Assembly: GCA_963682055.1 (NCBI GenBank)
Contig: OY821743.1
Coordinates: 27,328,702 to 27,392,701 of the forward strand
Length of the DNA stretch: 64,000 nucleotides
Origin: Primula veris
Taxonomy: Eukaryota; Streptophyta; Magnoliopsida; Ericales; Primulaceae
Direction of reading: 5' to 3'
A program made the position numbers and the translations under genes. Below the pieces are notes generated by a model. The model was not told the origin of the DNA, searched no databases, and saw only the letters and a list, made by a program, of their open reading frames with translations. Below are positions 12,737 to 23,300 of this stretch, piece after piece. Every line of letters starts with the position of its first letter. Within the stretch, counting starts at the first letter, position 1.

Positions 12737-14741
12737 AAACATTGATTTCTACATATTCTTTCCATCTGTGTGAAAGAAATATTAATGGAAAAGGAAGTAG
12801 CTTTTCTCTTCCCTTGTTTGTTGTCTTTCCTTTTTTCCCACCTAAAGTCGGAGAGTAACAATTTTTTCTGGGTCATTTTGTGAATTTATATATTCTTTCC
12901 ATCTGCGTGAAAGAAATATCACTGGAAAGGGAAATTACTTTTGTTCTCATCCCTTGTTTTCTGTCATTTTCTTTATTTTCGCATAGTCATAAAGAACTAT
13001 GTATTTCGTATCATTTTGTAAATTCAAGATCAACAAATCATAGTTGTTCCTGCTTATGTGTTGGTTAAGGTTGTTGGGCGTTTAGTTGGATTATGTTTTT
13101 TCTTTTTTGAGTTGTTATAGTTGTTTGGAGACGTTAGTCGTTAAGTATGAAAACTCATTTTTGACCTTTATTGTTCGAGTCAAATCGACATTAACTTCCT
13201 GTATGATCAACGACATGTTGAACCTGACTGAGTTACATTGCTTTGTGTTAGAAAAAAACGTGACTGCTCGCTCGCATGCAGATCTGCAAATATGAGTGTG
13301 TTCATGAGGTTTACTTTGTTTGGAACTTATCGAAGAGTAATTAAAGAAAATCGGAGTATATTCTGTTTTCCACATAAGAGAACATCTTTTCCTAGTCACA
13401 TTTGTAGGCAATCACTTTTACTACTGCCAGTACTATAGTTTCTTTTAAGGTTAATTTAAAAACAATGATCTTTATCCGCTTTTGTCCCATTACTTTGTTT
13501 TTCTTTAATGCTTTTATATTACACAGTTTTATCAAGGCGTATTTTCTTATGAAACAAATACCTTTCCATTTATTCACGTTGGTCCTCAAACTTCAATTTG
13601 TTAGCAAGGTTTAGTAATAAACACTTCACTATACCTTGCTAACAAGTAAACTAAACAACTTGTTAGCAAAAAGCCACTGTTAATTATAGCTACGGATTTC
13701 AATGATACTCCCAGTTGTCTTATTTATCTATGTAGTGTTTCTAATGACATTTCAAGAATTTTGAAAGATAGAAAGCATATCATGTAACAAGTGATCTATT
13801 TATATTATGCTAATCTTCTTTCGATATGCATAGAAACTTTCTTCTCAGTAATCAGTAAGCCGAAGCCGCCATTACAGGTTTTCAATAAAAGATAAAAAAT
13901 AAATTAAGAAAACAAGCAACCAATCACAATTTAAAAAGGAAGTTACATAGATACCCACTTCACAAACAACCAATTTTATACAATACATTAGGTAAAACAT
14001 TTTCCTCAAATCCTAAAAGAAAATCCAGCATCAAATAAAAACCATGCAACAGCATTCAGTTAAACGTAATGCATACAACAAATGCCCGATAATCATCACA
14101 AAAAGCATGAACAAAGCTGGGAAGACAACCATCAGAAGAAGCATTTCATTGACATATCACTCAACTTAACTACTTCCCACCAATCAGCTCACACTTGCAA
14201 CTCTAATGCCTTCGGTACTTCTACATCAAAATATGAGTAAAAAAGTGAAACCATCAGAGAGCACAAAATTAGACGCCGAGAGGAACGGAGACCAACAATT
14301 CCAAAATTCCAATATCAATTCATTCACTATTCACTAATAGTCTAATCATAAAATATACAACAAAATAATTTTCTAGGGATCACATGACTGCTAAATATTT
14401 GATGGTTTAACTTTTATCTCTGTTTCTGTATCTTTTTTGCTTCAAAACTGGACTACATTTGGTCGACCCGCTTATAAGCTTAGGCTAATTTTCTTGAAAG
14501 TTGTACCCAAACAGCCTTTGATGGAATTTTTCCTGCCTTACTCTCGACCGGAACTTTTGTGGGATGTGGACCTTGTGGTTCCCTGATTAGATCCTTTAGT
14601 GGGATGTGGTTTCTTAGCTACACCCTTTTATTTCTCAACTCTTCATTACCACAGGAAACCTTGATAACTTTTTCCCTTTATTTTTTCTTGCAGATTGTTA
14701 AATTCTTTTTAGACCCTGAAACTATCAAAAAGTGAAAATTG
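12737..14741. other. Intergenic, no gene supported
   Basis: MetRS 3' flank. It contains a short duplicated stretch (TATTCTTTCCATCTGNGTGAAAGAAATA at 12754 and 12890) and a TTGCTAACAAG inverted pair around 13604-13665. Around 14195-14340 the minus strand looks UTR-like, with a possible acceptor before a very short frame, but I cannot support a gene. Confidence 0.5.
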
Positions 14742-15653
14742 GGGTTTATTATATTTTTGTACTTTTAAGTATGGTAAGTTTTTCGTTTAGTATATCAAAC
14801 TATAGTTTTTTCCGTTTAATACATTAAACTATTGAAATGTTAGTGTTTTGCACAATTCCGTCAATTAAATGGATGAAAAATTAACATGTGTAAGTGACAT
14901 GCCAATTTTAAGGTAGTTTTACTACAATGCCCTTCTAATTCTTATGTATTTACGAAAATAACCAAAATTACTAAACATAAACTATCAAGGACTTATTTGA
15001 AAACACTGAAACTTATCAAATATTACAATATGGTGCTCGTATTCTTGAAATTTACAACTATTGGACCTTTTGACATTAAAACTAGTGATCCCTCCATCCG
15101 AACCCTAGTCGCCGCCACACCCTTCCTCCCCCACCTCCGCCGTCACCTCCTCCACCAGAATAATCTCTCTATCTCCCTAAACGAACCTATATATCTTAAT
15201 CCCAGCGACGGCGTCCCCACCGAACACTGTCCCAACGAACCTAACCGTTGTACCCATCGAATGACGTCACCAACGGTGAAGGTGGGGAGCTGAGGGTGGT
15301 GTCACTGGTGTGTGACCCGTATATATGTATATATACTATAATTAAATTTAATTATGATAATAAATTTTTATTTTATTTATTTTAATTGTATTTTAGTCGT
15401 AGACCTTTAGATCATTTTGTCTCATCCAACATGTGTAGTAAATAGTTAATATAAAATGAAATTAATCATTATCATGAAGTGACCAAAATACCTCTCAATT
15501 TAATGGTTTCCATCCAAAAATAGTTTGGGTTAACAAAATTGTACAAAAATAAAAAAACAACCAATGTTCATGGTACTAAATGGAAAAAGTTATACTTTGA
15601 GTTACTAAACGAAAAACTGACCATACTTAAAAGTACTAAAGTATAATAAACCC
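14742..15653. mobile_element. 912-bp long-TIR element with GC-rich insert
   Basis: The left end GGGTTTATTATATTTTTGTA and the right end read in reverse (GGGTTTATTATACTTTAGTA) continue as inverted repeats for about 100 bp (both then read CTTTTAAGTATGGT, AGTTTTTCGTTTAGTA). The arms are AT-rich. The centre (about 15085-15300) is markedly GC-richer, with CCGCCGCC / CCTCCACC-like content and a 98-codon ORF (14997-15293) of no recognised family. This arrangement resembles Pack-type elements that captured gene sequence. Flanks show only a weak GAAAA match, so the target duplication is uncertain. Confidence 0.62.
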
Positions 15654-17542
15654 GAAAAAAATACATTCGAGTCCCAAACATTTTCTTTGGCACACTGTAA
15701 GCATCATCTTTTACGAAGCCAATCAATTAGCAATTCTTCCATATGAAATCTGTGAAAAGAACTTAATCCATTTAACTTATGAGAGTTCAAGTGCTTCGTT
15801 AAAAGTTCAAAGATCAAAGCAAGAAAAAACATGTTTGGACTTGGCATTTTTTACTTTTTTTCTTTTCAGAGTTTTCTCGGCTTAATATATGCAAGCATGG
15901 CATCTGGTTTGCGAGTGGAGAGTCTGAGAGTATTAACATTAGCTTCTTCGCCATCTTTAAGCCTCCACTCGAAATCTTGTACCAATCTTGCGATTGAGGT
16001 ACACGCAATTAGCATAAGCTTGAAGACACCCCATACACACTCGCTTTCCCCCTCCAAAAAGCCATTGTCTTGAATAAATCATTTTGTTCATATTTTTTGC
16101 CGAGAAACCGCTTGGGGTTCCATTCTTCTGGATTCTCCCACTAGTACACTTTCTCGTCCATGTTACATCCGAAGATATTTATAGCAATCTATGCCAAAAA
16201 AGAAATAATTATGACGTAAAGAAAATGATAGATAGGCACATAATGTCATCCGTGTATCCTACACATAATGTGATACTAAATTCTTTAGATGGAGATCTCT
16301 TACAATAAGCAGATAAATTATTATACTACTCCATGTCTCATAAAAATTAAAATAAGGAAAGTTGATATTTAAAATCTTGAAAGAATAATTTTTTTAGTTT
16401 GACTGAGAAAGAGTTTACTGGGAAAGATCAAGGTTTGGATGTTGCTTCAACCACAATGAAGCAAAATAGGATTGCTTGTAATTTTTGTAAGGTAGAAACT
16501 ATTATCCAGAACCTAGAATTTGGATTTTGGAAGTACAATTTTCGTACACATTAAATCTTATTTTAGGGAAAAACTAATGAGTGGTTTGCTTCAGGGATCG
16601 GGACAAAAGTAGGACAAAGAACATAGGATATGAAAGCCCTTTCTCATCAACTTAAATTTTGGATTATAATTAAGTTGGTGCCAACTTTGGTAACATCGGT
16701 AAGCATACTATTCTAGTCCTGTGGTCGGGCCAAAGATACGGTACTGTTGTTTTCCGAATTATGTTGGAATTACAGAGTTGGTCGAGAACGCGTAATTAAT
16801 GCAACTTGTTTAAGAAATTTAGAAGTTTTTGCGATACATGTAACGTTTACACTGAATCGAGTGCAAGTCGGAAATCGTAGTTAAAAAGTCGCAACTCAGA
16901 TTTCCGACTTTGACCTACAGTGGACCTTTTTTTTTCAAAAAATAAAAATAAAAATACTTTAAAAAAATATTGTTCGCCAATGATTTTTTTAGTTTTTTGG
17001 TAAAATTTTTTTGAAAACTCAAAAAAATAATTGAAAAAATTAACAAACTTAGCAGAATGAGCTTGTAAAGTTAAAAAGTAGTGTAGTGTGTAGTTTAAAA
17101 AATAAAGTAAAACTGAAATACAAGGGAAGTAACTAAGTAAGTACACGGGACAAAACGTAATTTATCGGAAAAAATGCTACATTAGTACTTAACTTATCGT
17201 CTTTTCATAATTTAGTATCCAATTTATGTGCTTTAAATTCGTACCCAAACTTTGTGTTTAACATTCAATCAAGACTCGTATACAATGAAGCAGTATAGAC
17301 CGATACCAAATCAGTAAAAATTGGTCAGTATACATACTAGTTTGATCACGTGTACTGTATGTTGGATTATGCTTTTCAATTAAAAAGTAGATTGCATTGA
17401 AAATAAACCATAAGGTTGGTTATCAATTTAAAATATTATGTAAATCAGGTACTAATTGCTAAAATATCAGGTACCATTTTTACTTTTATCACATTTTCAT
17501 TATTAGTTATATATTTTGAGTGCCACTCATATATATATATAG
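15654..17542. other. Intergenic, no gene supported
   Basis: AT-rich DNA. A short inverted pair (GTCGGAAATCGTAG / GATTTCCGAC) lies at about 16867-16908, next to a long A/T-rich stretch. I see no coding signal. Confidence 0.5.
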
Positions 17543-17578
17543 AGGTTGGATTTTTATACTACACTTTTTCTGAAAAAA

Positions 17579-17730
17579 CGCACAAACCGTACATTTAATT
17601 TACGGTTTACAGAAATTACATGTAAACCGTACATTTAATGTACGGTTTGCAAAAATACATGCAAACCGTACATTTAATGTACGGTTTACATGTAATTTTG
17701 CAAACCGTACATTAAATGTACGGTTTACAT
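17579..17730. repeat. AAACCGTACATT palindrome array, left arm
   Basis: Near-perfect palindromes of the form AAACCGTACATT-(T/A)-AATGTACGGTTT repeat about three times, joined by ACATGTAA or GCAAAA linkers, and are followed by a T homopolymer (17737-17758). The mirror copy is at about 20107-20262. Each unit could fold into a hairpin. Confidence 0.85.
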
Positions 17731-17897
17731 GTAAATTTTTTTTTTTTTTTTTTTTTTTGTAATTTCAATTTGTAAAATAGGAAAAATATATAAAATATGC
17801 AAATCCATAATTCACTTAGCTATATATAATTGTTTGTTGTTTGTTTATATTAATTATAGAAATTATAATAATTGTTGATATTTGTCCCATTTTTTAC

Positions 17898-18342
17898 AAC
17901 TGTTCGGAAAGGAAGCAAGCAACTGTTCGGAAAGGAAGCAAGCAACTGTTAGGAAACGAAGCAAGCAACTGTTCGGAAAGGAAGCAACTGTTCGGAAAAA
18001 ATTTCGAACGGGGCGCTGCCCCGCACCCCGCCCGCTGACCTGGCAGCGGGACCCCAGCCAGGGGCTCTCGCCCCTTGGACCCCGCCAGGGGCTCTGCCCC
18101 TAGGACCCCGCCAGGGGCTCTGCCCCTTGGAACCCCGCCAGGGGCTCTGCCCCTTGGGACCCCGCCAGGGGCTCTGCCCCTTGGAACCCCGTTTCAATTA
18201 TTCATATTCAATTATACGTTGGCTCGACGAGCGTGCACTCCGCACTTCCCTAACTCGTTTCCGAGTTTAACGCATTATTGCATCGGCCTATAATAAATCA
18301 CATTACTACTAAAATACATTGATGATACTAAAATCACCAACA
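17898..18342 (+). repeat. LTR fragment in left arm
   Basis: Matches the 3' part of the solo LTR at 37135-37831, ending in the same AAAATCACCAACA terminus. It contains CAACTGTTCGGAAAGGAAGC repeats, then GGGGCGCTGCCCCGCACCCC and five units around GACCCCGCCAGGGGCTCTGC (the solo LTR has three), then the unique CGTTGGCTCGACGAGCGTGC region. ORFs read through the GC repeat are artefacts of a repeat length divisible by three. Confidence 0.85.
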
Positions 18343-18344
18343 GG

Positions 18345-18559
18345 TTAGGGTTTGTAATTTAGGGTTTAGGGTTTAGGGTTTAGGGTTTGTAATTTAGGAT
18401 TTAGGGTTTAGGGTTTAGGGTTTAGTGTTTAGGATTTAGGATTTAGGGTTTAGTGTTTAGGATTTAGGGTTTAGTGTTTAGGATTTAGGGTTTAGTGTTT
18501 AGGATTTAGGGTTTTTAATTTAGTGTTTAGGGTTTAGTGTTTAGGGTTTAGGGTTTAGT
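18345..18559 (+). repeat. Degenerate telomere-like TTTAGGG tract
   Basis: Runs of TTTAGGG mixed with TTTAGTG, TTTAGGA and GTAATTTAG variants, starting 2 bp after the LTR terminus. They are of plant telomere type but degenerate and internal, so not a chromosome end. Confidence 0.9.
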
Positions 18560-18600
18560 AATTTCAGCAATATTGGTCCAAATCTTTCATCTATAATATA

Positions 18601-18738
18601 CAAACCCTAAATCCTAAACCCTAAACCCTAAACCCTAAACACTAAATTAAAAACCCTAAATTACAAACCCTAAACCCTAAATCCTAAACACTAAACCCTA
18701 AACCCTAAATCCTAAACACTAAACATTAAACCCTAAAT
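18601..18738 (-). repeat. Telomere-like CCCTAAA tract in the core
   Basis: Opposite orientation to the tract at 18345-18559, separated from it by a 41-bp unique stretch. It carries the same variant classes (CACTAAA, TCCTAAA). It has no counterpart in the right arm, so the core carries an extra tract. Confidence 0.88.
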
Positions 18739-18757
18739 TAATTTGCTAACTCAGTAA

Positions 18758-19402
18758 CTAGAAAACCTGAATATTGGGAAAGGTAAAAATATAACTGTTT
18801 TATCAGAAAACTCGGATGATATCGATCATATAAATAGTTTTGAAAAACAACTTTTAGCTATGGATACTCCAGAACAACAGGCTAGTGTTAATCAAAATGT
18901 CTTGAGAAAATCCACTCCTTTTGGCAGAAAATCAGTTCCAACTGCCCCTATGAAGCATTATTATTCTCGACCGAGTCCACAAGATCTTCTTTATGAAGAA
19001 GAAGGTGGTAATATTTTTACTAGTTTTAGTGCTACAACCATTTATGAATGCAATATTGATGGTATGACAGAATACCAAATTATGGTTATGTTACATAGAA
19101 TGACTATGTATTCTACAGTATGTTTAGGTGCTAATAACACCGATTACCAAATTGCTGAATTCATTGTTGCTGGCTTTGCCGGTCAATTACGCGGTTGGTG
19201 GGATAATGTTTTAACCCTTGATCACCAACGCACGATATTAACAGCCACAAAAATGGTTAGGAATCCTATTAAGAAGACTGAACAAGGTGTAGATACTAAT
19301 ACAGATACTGTCGCACCTAATACAGATACTAAGGTGTATATTACAAATGAAAGATTTGGACCAATATTGCTGAAATTACAAACCCTAAACCCTGAACCCT
19401 AA
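18758..19402 (+). pseudogene. Gag/capsid-like ORF fragment in the palindromic element
   Basis: From the ATG at 18860 the frame encodes 180 residues, but it is open without another Met back to the stop at 18755-18757, as expected for an internal piece of a polyprotein. Residues about 60-115 hold a pattern typical of plant retroelement or pararetrovirus-like capsid regions: a YECNIDGMTEYQI segment, then AEFIVAGFAGQLRGWWDN. The C-terminus (TLNPEP) is encoded by the inverted-arm piece and telomere-like repeat, so it is not native. No protease, RT or integrase is present. The parent family is uncertain: Ty3-like LTR element or endogenous caulimovirid-like. Confidence 0.5.
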
Positions 19403-19560
19403 ACCCTAAACCCTAAACACTAAATTAAAAACCCTAAACCCTAAATCCTAAACACTAAACCCTAAACCCTAAATCCTAAACCGTAAACACTAAACCCTAA
19501 ATTACAAACCCTAAACCCTAAACCCTAAATTACAAACCCTAAACCCTAAACCCTAATTTA
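19379..19560 (-). repeat. Telomere-like CCCTAAA tract, right arm
   Basis: Mirror of the tract at 18345-18559, joined directly to the LTR fragment without the last about 60 bp of the LTR. Confidence 0.88.
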
Positions 19561-19945
19561 CAATAATGCGTTAAACTCGGAAACGAGTTAGGGAAGTGCG
19601 GAGTGCACGCTCGTCGAGCCAACGTATAATTGAATATGAATAATTGAAACGGGGTTCCAAGGGGCAGAGCCCCTGGCGGGGGTCCCAAGGGGCAGAGCCC
19701 CTGGCGGGGTTCCAAGGGGCAGAGCCCCTGGCGGGGTCCTAGGGGCAGAGCCCCTGGCGGGGTCCAAGGGGCGAGAGCCCCTGGCTGGGGTCCCGCTGCC
19801 AGGTCAGCGGGCGGGGTGCGGGGCAGCGCCCCGTTCGAAATTTTTTCCGAACAGTTGCTTCCTTTCCGAACAGTTGCTTGCTTCGTTTCCTAACAGTTGC
19901 TTGCTTCCTTTCCGAACAGTTGCTTGCTTCCTTTCCGAACAGTTG
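19561..19945 (-). repeat. LTR fragment in right arm
   Basis: Reverse-complement copy of the LTR piece at 17898-18342, with the same five GC-rich units and the same CAACTGTTCGG repeats. It lacks the terminal CATCGGCC..CACCAACA stretch present on the left. Confidence 0.85.
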
Positions 19946-20300
19946 TAAAAAATGGGACAAATATCAACAATTATTATAATTTCTATAATTAATATAAACA
20001 AACAACAAACAATTATATATAGCTAAGTGAATTATGGATTTGCATATTTTATATATTTTTCCTATTTTACAAATTGAAATTACAAAAAAAAAAAAAAAAA
20101 AAAAAATTTACATGTAAACCGTACATTTAATGTACGGTTTGCAAAATTACATGTAAACCGTACATTAAATGTACGGTTTGCATGTATTTTTGCAAACCGT
20201 ACATTAAATGTACGGTTTACATGTAATTTCTGTAAACCGTAAATTAAATGTACGGTTTGTGCGTTTTTTCAGAAAAAGTGTAGTATAAAAATCCAACCTT

Positions 20301-20322
20301 ATATATATATATATATATATCT
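20301..20322. repeat. (AT)n microsatellite at the element/gene junction
   Basis: Pure AT/TA dinucleotides between the right end of the palindromic element and the Whirly start region. A matching (AT)n flanks the left end (17529-17540). It could serve as a target duplication or as TATA-like sequence. Confidence 0.7.
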
Positions 20323-20343
20323 GCGCTGAAAGTGGAAGAAAAT

Positions 20344-23300
20344 ATGTCAAAAATCAGCTCAACCCTTTTTCGTCTCAGGTAAAATTAAATAAAATAAACC
20401 CTTTTCATATTTTTATTTAAAACCATATTTATATAATTAAATACTGTATCTTTCTGCTTATTTCATTCACTACCCTTTGTTTAAAACCCTAATTGTTATC
20501 CACTTTCTTTATTTTTTTACTACTATAAATTACTCACCCTTTTTATATGTTTTTTTATTACTATATTATTATTGATTACTCTTATCTCTTTCTCCTTTAT
20601 AATCATAATTACATTTTACATGAAATGGATATTAAGTTTTCATACATTTAAAAAAAAAAGATGTGTTTTTATTTATTTAAGCAACTTTGTTTATTTTTTT
20701 GGGGAAAATTCTAGAACAGTACATAATTTCACCTTTGTATATCACGCAATTTACTTGGATTGAGGGTATTGAAAGTAATTGAAATTCACGAGGTTGAATC
20801 TTCGCTTCGTTTGTGTTTTATTGGATACTAAATTGTTTATTTGGTATAAAAAAAATGGGATTTTCCCCTTTTTTTAGAGTATGATATCGAAAGCTTCAAC
20901 ATAAACTCTGATAGTTTCTTATGAAAAGGAACTAAGGGAGTTGGCATGTGATATTCTACTTATTCGTGATTAGCGAAGTAATGTCTGTACACAGTTGATG
21001 TAATTGAATGTTTTGCATAAGCGTTTTTTGGAAGAGTGGCAACTCCGGAAAAACAATGTACAAAACATATGGTTGTATGCAAAATGACGAGTTTTCATTC
21101 ATCCAATTTTTCCATACACCTGTGTGTTGAAAACATTTTTAAGGTACATCATACTGTTATATGTTCATTTTGGTGCCTTTTCTTATACATGTAATACAAG
21201 TAATATTTTCAGTATGCAGCTCAAATTTTACATAGTAACTGTACGAACTAAGGGAATTTTGGGATATATAGGTTACTTGACGAGTTTCTTGTTAGTTTGT
21301 AAGGGATTTACTTGACGAGTTTCTTATTAGTTTAGCAAAGTTCTCCTTCTCCAAAAGGAGGATATAGCCAATTCAGTTAATTCTCCACATAGATTGTTTA
21401 AGTTCAGCTAGCAGTGTGAGGCTTGATAATTAATTCTATTTAAGACAGCCTTCTTTATATGAATGTCCAATGGTTTAAATTATGATGACTTTTATTAATG
21501 CTTAAATCTTTTAAACTTTTGAACCATACTAATTACTGTTTCCTACCTTGTTTGCTGATTCCAATTTGATTAGTGTGTTAAGGAGACTGACATAAAAAGC
21601 TATTTTTGTTCTCTTTACTTTAGAAACCAACATGACTGAATACGAGACTTTAAACTCGCATTCGATGAGTTTTTCTAGATTGAGTTTTGCTGTCTCATTA
21701 GTCATGCCAATATTTGTAATAACGAAACAGATTCCTAGAGATAAATCATGAACTAACCCCCTACAGATCTGCTACACATGGATCCAAGTTCAAGAACATG
21801 GCATGCACTAGCTCTTGAAAAAGAATGAAAAATAAACCAACTCTATTTAGGAGTTAGGGAAAATGGGTGAAGGGTTGTATCTCTTTTTAAGCTATATCGA
21901 GTGAAGCATAACATATTGGGAACCATATGTCATCTTCCACTGTTTGAAAAAGTGTGAAAAAGGATACTAATTAGTCTTGATTGTTTGGACTCGAAGATTG
22001 CAGCCTGTGGAATCGTAGCATTTTCTACAAGGCTTGATAATTCGTTTTTATATTGAAAGCACTGTTATATGTAGTTTAGGGGTTCATTAAAATTGGATTA
22101 CGTTTAAAGGGGGTGATAATTTAAGTTGAGGTTGTTTTTGTGGGGCTACTTTGCTTTAGGACACTCATTAGATTTTACAATTTATTCAACAGAGCAGAAC
22201 AAGTTTTGATAGTACTTATAATTAAGTGAATTTATCAACAAGACCTGAAGCTTGAACTAACATCAAAACTCATCATTTAATATGGGCTATTTTCCGTTGG
22301 TCTAAAATATACACCTACTGTTTCAGCAGGAGTCATTCTTGTCTGAAAACATCACCTGGAAAAGATGTGGCCACTATTTTACCATTGCACAACTATTTGT
22401 CTCAAGCAAGCATTTCAACAGCTCGAGAAGCTTATTCTTCCGGAGGTATTTGCACTTCACTCAAATTCAAATTCTCCTTGCTTTTTGCCTTATTAGCTGT
22501 TTCTTTTTCTGATTATTTTTTTGGTCCTTCAGGAAAATCAGCTGGTCTGGTTTTTGCACCCTATACTGTTTACAAAGGCAAGGCTGCGCTCTCTGCCAGA
22601 CCTGTTCTCCCAACATTTAGCAAACTTAATGTATTGTTTTTTCTTCCAATTCTCATGTCTTAGTTTTTCATCCCTGTAGATATAGTGACATGGAAACAGT
22701 TACCCATAAATGGAAATGATTGGATATGTACAATTCAATATATTCTTGTGTTTTTGTAGTTTAATTTCTAATTTCTTATTCCTTTTTGCTATAAGCAGTC
22801 TGGTGGTCTCAAAGTTGACCGTCGTGGCGTTATATTGTTGACGGTTTGGCCTGCTGTTGGAGAGCGCAAGTATGACTGGGAAAAAAAACAGGTTAGCTTC
22901 ACCACCCCTATTTTCTCAACTACGTTCAGGGCTCAAATTCTTTGTACACTGAGCAGAATTAGAATCATGACTAGTTTTCCAAATTTTAAGGTTTTTCACT
23001 TGGCAAGTGTGGCTCAACCGTTTAACATGATTTGATTGCCAATTCAGTTTTCTTTTTTCTTGGGGAGGTCACAATTTGAATTTCTGGGCAACCTATTCAA
23101 ACTAATGCTACTAATAATTTGTTAGATTTTAAAACACATCCTCACGGGTCTATATAGAATAAATATAGTTTCCACGAAACTAATTTATTTTTTGTGAACT
23201 GCAGATGTTTGCATTGTCTGCTACAGAGATTGGATCTTTGATAAGTCTTGGTCCCAAGGAATCGTGTGAGTTCTTTCATGACCCATCAAAGCTATCAAGG

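Larger units (their letters stand above)
17543..20300. mobile_element. Palindromic composite element with telomere-like arms
   Basis: A 2.76-kb insertion inside an (AT)n tract. Ends are AGGTTGGATTTTTATACTAC and its exact reverse complement. Arms (17543-about 18591 and about 19344-20300) are nearly identical inverted repeats. From the outside inward they hold: tandem AAACCGTACATTTAATGTACGGTTT palindromes, a T/A homopolymer, CAACTGTTCGGAAAGGAAGC repeats, five GC-rich units of about 27 bp, the 3' part of an LTR, degenerate TTTAGGG repeats, and a short unique piece (CAGCAATATTGGTCC). The left arm has about 60 bp at the LTR end (CATCGGCC..CACCAACA) missing on the right. The core has a further CCCTAAA tract and a gag-like ORF. 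No transposase is visible. Confidence 0.8.

Noticed and set aside
14195..14340. Possible minus-strand last exon (KYRRH then stop after an acceptor-like TTTGATGTAG)
   Set aside because: Too short to identify, and no upstream exon found. Chance match is likely.
17841..18293. Arg/Pro/Gly-rich ORFs over the GC-rich repeats (also 19739-20001 and 37316-37782)
   Set aside because: They occur in several frames and both strands because the repeat unit length is close to a multiple of three. They are non-coding LTR sequence.
18345..18559. A true chromosome end or ancient telomere fusion
   Set aside because: The repeats are degenerate, short, enclosed in a defined inverted-repeat insertion, and flanked on both sides by LTR sequence and genes.
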